The position numbers and the translations under genes were made by a program. A model generated the notes under the pieces. The model was given only the letters and a program-made list of their open reading frames with translations, was not told the DNA's origin and did no database searches. Positions 32,917-35,266 of a stretch of 35,266 bases of DNA are shown in pieces. The first letter of the stretch is position 1. Each line of letters opens with the position of its first letter. The DNA is from Rhodocyclaceae bacterium (lineage in GTDB: Bacteria; Pseudomonadota; Gammaproteobacteria; Burkholderiales; Rhodocyclaceae). The DNA lies in contig JAGRGD010000159.1 in NCBI GenBank assembly GCA_020445665.1, positions 1 through 35,266 of the forward strand, in the 5' to 3' direction.

Positions 32917-33786
32917 ATGAGCTTCGATTCCCCGCAAACGCACTACCGGCGCTGGGCCAACAACCTGCTGGTGCATGCCAGCCCGGAGGAGCGGGCCGGC
33001 TTCCGCGCCTGGGCGGCGCGCCTGCTCGAGATCCGCGAGAGCCGCGAGTTCCCGCCGACCAAGGTGCAGCAGGCCCTGCAGGCCAGCATCGACCCGGCCT
33101 TCTCGGCCCGATCCCTGCAGCTGCTGGGGCGGGAGCTCAAGCGCATCGGCTGGGACGAGCGCGACACCTACGAGCGGCTGGGCATCTCGGTGGCGGGCAC
33201 GATGGCGATGCTGACCTCGGTCGGCGCCATCGCCTTCGCCGCCTTCGGCAGCGCCTTCAGCGTGCCGATGTGGGTCGTCTTCGGCTCCGGCGACGAGTTC
33301 GCCCGCATCCTGGTCGATGCCTGCGACGGGGTGCAGGACGATGGCCCGGAGACCGCCCGCGCCGACGCGCCCGAGGCAGATTCCGCGCCGCCGCCGGCGA
33401 GCGAACCGGACGACCCCGACCCCGCCGCCGCGCCGATGGTGCTGATCCACATTGGCGCCGCCTACACCCCGTCGATGAGCCGCAAGGCCCTCTACGAGGC
33501 CACCCGTGGCTGCTGGCGCATCGCCGCCACCAAGCGGCCCCGGCTGCGTTACGCGCTGGCGGTCGCCGACGGCGCGGTGCATGAGGCCTACCGCATCGAG
33601 GCCTGGCACCCGGCGGGCACCACCCCCTACAGCACCCGTGACAAGGACGAAGTCAGCCGCGCCGGGCGCTGGGAGTTCACCGGCCACGTCACCTCGGGGG
33701 CGACCCGCGAAGCGCTGCTGGCGCTGGATGTGGGGGCGCTGTTCGAGACCGGTCAGGTCAACCCGATCCGTTATCGCAACCTGTAG
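32917..33786 (+). CDS. membrane-associated protein with C-terminal PUA/EVE-like domain
   Basis: A 289-residue protein. An N-terminal helical region (1-85) rich in charged residues precedes a hydrophobic Gly/Ala stretch (about 89-122), long enough for one or two membrane passes. An acidic Pro/Asp linker spans 140-172. A compact C-terminal domain (173-289) follows, with MSRKALYEATRGCWRI, YALAVADGAVHEAYRIEAW, RWEFTGHV and NPIRYRNL. I recognise this ATRGxW / AVxxGxVxExYxI / NPIRYxN pattern from proteins with PUA-like (EVE/ASCH-related) folds, which bind RNA or modified DNA; this is from memory and unverified. The start ATG at 32917 has an excellent AGAGGAGGT site. It follows the TIR-like gene by 75 nt and converges with the nSTAND gene. 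Confidence 0.65.
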   Translation: MSFDSPQTHYRRWANNLLVHASPEERAGFRAWAARLLEIRESREFPPTKVQQALQASIDPAFSARSLQLLGRELKRIGWDERDTYERLGISVAGTMAMLTSVGAIAFAAFGSAFSVPMWVVFGSGDEFARILVDACDGVQDDGPETARADAPEADSAPPPASEPDDPDPAAAPMVLIHIGAAYTPSMSRKALYEATRGCWRIAATKRPRLRYALAVADGAVHEAYRIEAWHPAGTTPYSTRDKDEVSRAGRWEFTGHVTSGATREALLALDVGALFETGQVNPIRYRNL

Positions 33787-33831
33787 CGCCGCCTGCCCGC
33801 CAGACCGGGCCACTGGCGGAAGGGGCGTGGC

Positions 33832-35266
33832 TCAGTAGGACACGTCGCCGCGCTTCAGGATGTCCCGGATCGCCCGCTGGCGCTCTTCGATCTCGACCGA
33901 GCGCTTGCGCACGTACACCTCCTGGCGCTGGGAGATTTCGCGGGTTTCCTGCACCGCCCGCTCGATCGACGCGGTTGCCTGGTCGGCCGCGCCCGGGTTG
34001 TCGCGCAGGGCCACCATGGCCTCCTCGAGGGAGGCCTGGAGCCGCTTCAGTTCGGTCTCGGCATCGCGCCGCAGCTCGGTCGCGATGTTGCGTTCGTTCT
34101 CCAGCCCCTTGAGCTTCTCGAGCAGCGAGAAGTAGTCCCGCGTGCGCTGCAGCTCGGTCTGCTCCCGGTCGAACATCACCCAGCCGGTGGCCGCGGTGGC
34201 GGCGACCGACACCAGGATCGTGCCGACTGCGGTGCGCCGTCGCATCTGCCGGCGGGCGCCCGCCTTGCGCTGGGCGACGCTGGCATTCACGTAGGCCATC
34301 AGGTCGCGGCTGATGTCGGCCGCGTGGGTGGCCGCCATCCGCTCGGCCTCCTCGAGCCCCCCGCCGAGCAGCAGCAGGTCGTTGTCGCGATCGGCGCCGA
34401 TCCACTGCTCGTACTCGGCGTGGACCCGGTGCAGCCACTCGAGGAAATCGCGCTCCTCCTCGAGCCAGCGGGGCACCTTCGGCCAGTCCCGGGCGAGGGC
34501 CTCGTGGGCCAGCTCGATGGCCGTCTCGCCGCGCTCCCGGCTCGCCACCAGCAGCCTGCGCCGGAGCATCTCGGCGGCAACCGCCGCCGCCGGGCTGCCC
34601 GCTTCGGCCACCGCGTTGAGGCGCGCCCGGTGGGGGGTGGCCCGGGTGCCGCCCGGTGCTACCTGCAGCAGGTGCAGGACCAGGCCGCGCATGACCCGCT
34701 GGGTGGATTCGTCGAGGCCGTCATAGTAGGCGTCGGCCGCTTCGACCACGACACCCCGCAGGCCGCCGAAGCGGTCGTAGGCGGCATTGGTGAGCCAGCC
34801 GTTGCGACGCAGCTCCCACAGCCGCACCAGGGTGGTCTGCAGGAAGGGCAGCACCCCCGGCTCGCTCTCGGTGCGGGACATCAGCCGATCCACCAGACCC
34901 GGCTCGAAGGCCAGGCCGAGGCGGTCCGCCGGCCGCTCGATGATGTCGCGCAGGGAGCGCTCGTCGAGCTGGCGCAGTTCGAGCCGGGCGGCCTCGGCCA
35001 GCAGCGTGCCCTTGACCGCGTCGTTCCACTCGCCGATCTCGTCGGCGCGCAGATTGACGACCACGCGGGCACCGCGTTCGGCGAAGGTCCGCACGGTGGA
35101 GGCCACCAGCGCACCCCGTTCGGTGCCGGGCGGCAACTCGGCCGCGATGCGGGTGGTGGCGTCGCCGGCGTCCCCGGCCTCGAGGGAGAGGTGGTCGATG
35201 ACCACCACCACCGAGCCCCGCGGCCGCTCGGCCAGGGCGTCGTAGGCGCCGGCCGGCAGCTCCGCC
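33832..35266 (-). CDS. nSTAND-type NTPase with transmembrane helix and coiled-coil tail (5' part outside the window)
   Basis: 477 C-terminal residues are visible; the frame stays open through the window edge. The fragment opens with VVVVIDHLSL, the Walker B strand. It continues through the nSTAND arm region: VVVNLRADEIGEW, EPGLVDRLM..EPGVLPFLQTTLVRLWELR, GGLRGVVVEAADAYY, and the winged-helix element IELAHEALARDWPKVPRWLEEERDFLEWLHR. These are close to STAND NTPases fused to protease, TIR or repeat domains. A basic stretch and one membrane helix (about 340-365 of the fragment) follow. The last ~110 residues are a charged coiled coil with no WD40 or TPR repeats. The Walker A and any N-terminal effector lie outside. 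STAND proteins act as switch-like scaffolds, often in antiviral or stress responses. Confidence 0.78.
   Translation of the reverse strand, partial: AELPAGAYDALAERPRGSVVVVIDHLSLEAGDAGDATTRIAAELPPGTERGALVASTVRTFAERGARVVVNLRADEIGEWNDAVKGTLLAEAARLELRQLDERSLRDIIERPADRLGLAFEPGLVDRLMSRTESEPGVLPFLQTTLVRLWELRRNGWLTNAAYDRFGGLRGVVVEAADAYYDGLDESTQRVMRGLVLHLLQVAPGGTRATPHRARLNAVAEAGSPAAAVAAEMLRRRLLVASRERGETAIELAHEALARDWPKVPRWLEEERDFLEWLHRVHAEYEQWIGADRDNDLLLLGGGLEEAERMAATHAADISRDLMAYVNASVAQRKAGARRQMRRRTAVGTILVSVAATAATGWVMFDREQTELQRTRDYFSLLEKLKGLENERNIATELRRDAETELKRLQASLEEAMVALRDNPGAADQATASIERAVQETREISQRQEVYVRKRSVEIEERQRAIRDILKRGDVSY

Noticed and set aside
1-35266. CRISPR array, insertion sequence or integrase
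   Set aside because: No spaced direct repeats and no transposase or integrase reading frame were seen anywhere in the window.

Overview
The window is high-GC, densely coded DNA from a Gram-negative bacterium. Several traits point to a betaproteobacterium, most likely Rhodocyclales/Zoogloeaceae (Azoarcus/Thauera relatives). They are a thiS-thiG-trmB run, a cysI-DUF934-cysH block without cysJ, and a PEP-CTERM surface protein of XDP1 type next to a PrsT-like TPR protein behind a sigma-54 promoter. This placement is inferred from gene content; no marker RNA is complete here.

Layout. 1-215 holds, on the minus strand, a sigma-70 promoter and the 5' half of a tRNA-Gly(CCC). The half breaks off just after the anticodon loop into a structured sequence that begins GUGCG and leaves the window. 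245-2059 (-) is a GDSL autotransporter esterase. 2205-3950 (+) is thiS, thiG, trmB. 3989-7141 (-) is nfeD, slipin and an unknown membrane protein. 7323-10804 (+) is an AsmA-family protein and a tandem HD/HD-GYP protein. 10840-13260 (-) is a hydroxyacid-oxoacid transhydrogenase and an RlmI-like methyltransferase. 13363-17143 (-) is the sulfur operon tauE-cysI-DUF934-cysH, divergent from cysB (17276-18217, +) across a probable CysB site. 18361-22261 (-) is mscS, a Kef-type antiporter and L-asparaginase. 22410-26202 (+) is prsT and the PEP-CTERM protein, closed by a strong hairpin terminator. 26286-29442 (-) is a haloacid dehalogenase, a LysE-family exporter and an Atm1-type ABC exporter. 29522-29905 (-) is a truncated haemoglobin with a perfect 16-bp inverted repeat upstream.

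The last 5 kb (30211-35266) looks accessory. Four plus-strand genes encode two small unknown membrane proteins, a multi-pass membrane protein with a cytosolic TIR/nucleoside-deoxyribosyltransferase-like domain, and a membrane-associated protein with a C-terminal PUA/EVE-like domain. They converge on the 3' part of an nSTAND-type NTPase that carries a transmembrane helix and a coiled-coil tail. Sensor, STAND and nucleotide-type effector modules of this kind occur in bacterial conflict systems, so this is the best candidate for an undescribed system. The interrupted tRNA-Gly is the second.

Most other genes are recognisable housekeeping or metabolic functions with intact catalytic motifs. The domain calls in the last 5 kb rest on motif recognition by eye and need profile searches.
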